Shown: positions 5,853 through 5,870 of the stretch, in pieces
Layout of the letters: the number at the start of each line of letters is the position of its first letter
Numbering within the stretch: position 1 is the first letter of the stretch
Source of the DNA: an uncultured Pirellulaceae bacterium
Lineage (GTDB): Bacteria; Planctomycetota; Planctomycetia; Pirellulales; Pirellulaceae
Assembly (NCBI GenBank): GCA_947258905.1
Contig: CAMYKF010000120.1
Location: 1 to 5,870 of the forward strand
Length of the DNA: 5,870 nt
Reading direction: 5' to 3'
The notes under the pieces: generated by a model
What the model was told of the DNA's origin: nothing
Databases searched by the model: none
Seen by the model: the letters and a program-made list of their open reading frames with translations, nothing else
Made by a program: the position numbers and the translations under genes

Positions 5853-5870
5853 TGCCCTGCACCTCTCCCT

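Overview
The window looks like a chromosomal housekeeping stretch from a Planctomycetota bacterium, probably a Pirellula/Rhodopirellula-like lineage. This is inferred from moderately high GC, sparse Shine-Dalgarno (SD) signals, a small two-helix membrane protein with a HAMP-like 'RFVGPVxRLR' segment of a type common in planctomycetes, and two exported enzymes typical of these genomes. No marker gene fixes the taxonomy.

Layout. (1) 1-334, minus: N-terminal part of a two-helix, HAMP-like membrane protein that runs off the left edge. (2) 335-679: intergenic DNA with a short 9-nt tandem repeat and a clear intrinsic terminator for the next gene. (3) 680-877, minus: rpsU (ribosomal protein bS21), with a leader of about 120 nt. 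The leader has a candidate sigma70-like promoter, a terminator-like hairpin directly behind it, a second hairpin and two SD-like motifs. (4) 1249-1476, plus: a probable small coiled-coil protein of unknown function with no ATG start. (5) 1535-3271, minus: a UbiB/AarF/ABC1-family atypical kinase with two C-terminal membrane helices. (6) 3272-3462: a divergent intergenic region. (7) 3463-4521 and 4557-5852, plus: a likely two-gene operon with a 35-bp gap. It encodes a Sec-exported isoaspartyl peptidase/plant-type asparaginase (Ntn-hydrolase) and a Tat-exported class V PLP-dependent aminotransferase/epimerase-like enzyme.

The two exported enzymes are the most suggestive functional pairing: one can release aspartate from asparagine or isoaspartyl peptides outside the cytoplasm, and the other is a PLP enzyme acting on amino-group substrates in the same compartment. 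The shared pathway is inferred. I see no mobile element, CRISPR array, tRNA, rRNA or defence system. Apart from the rpsU leader and the exported enzyme pair, the window is ordinary.
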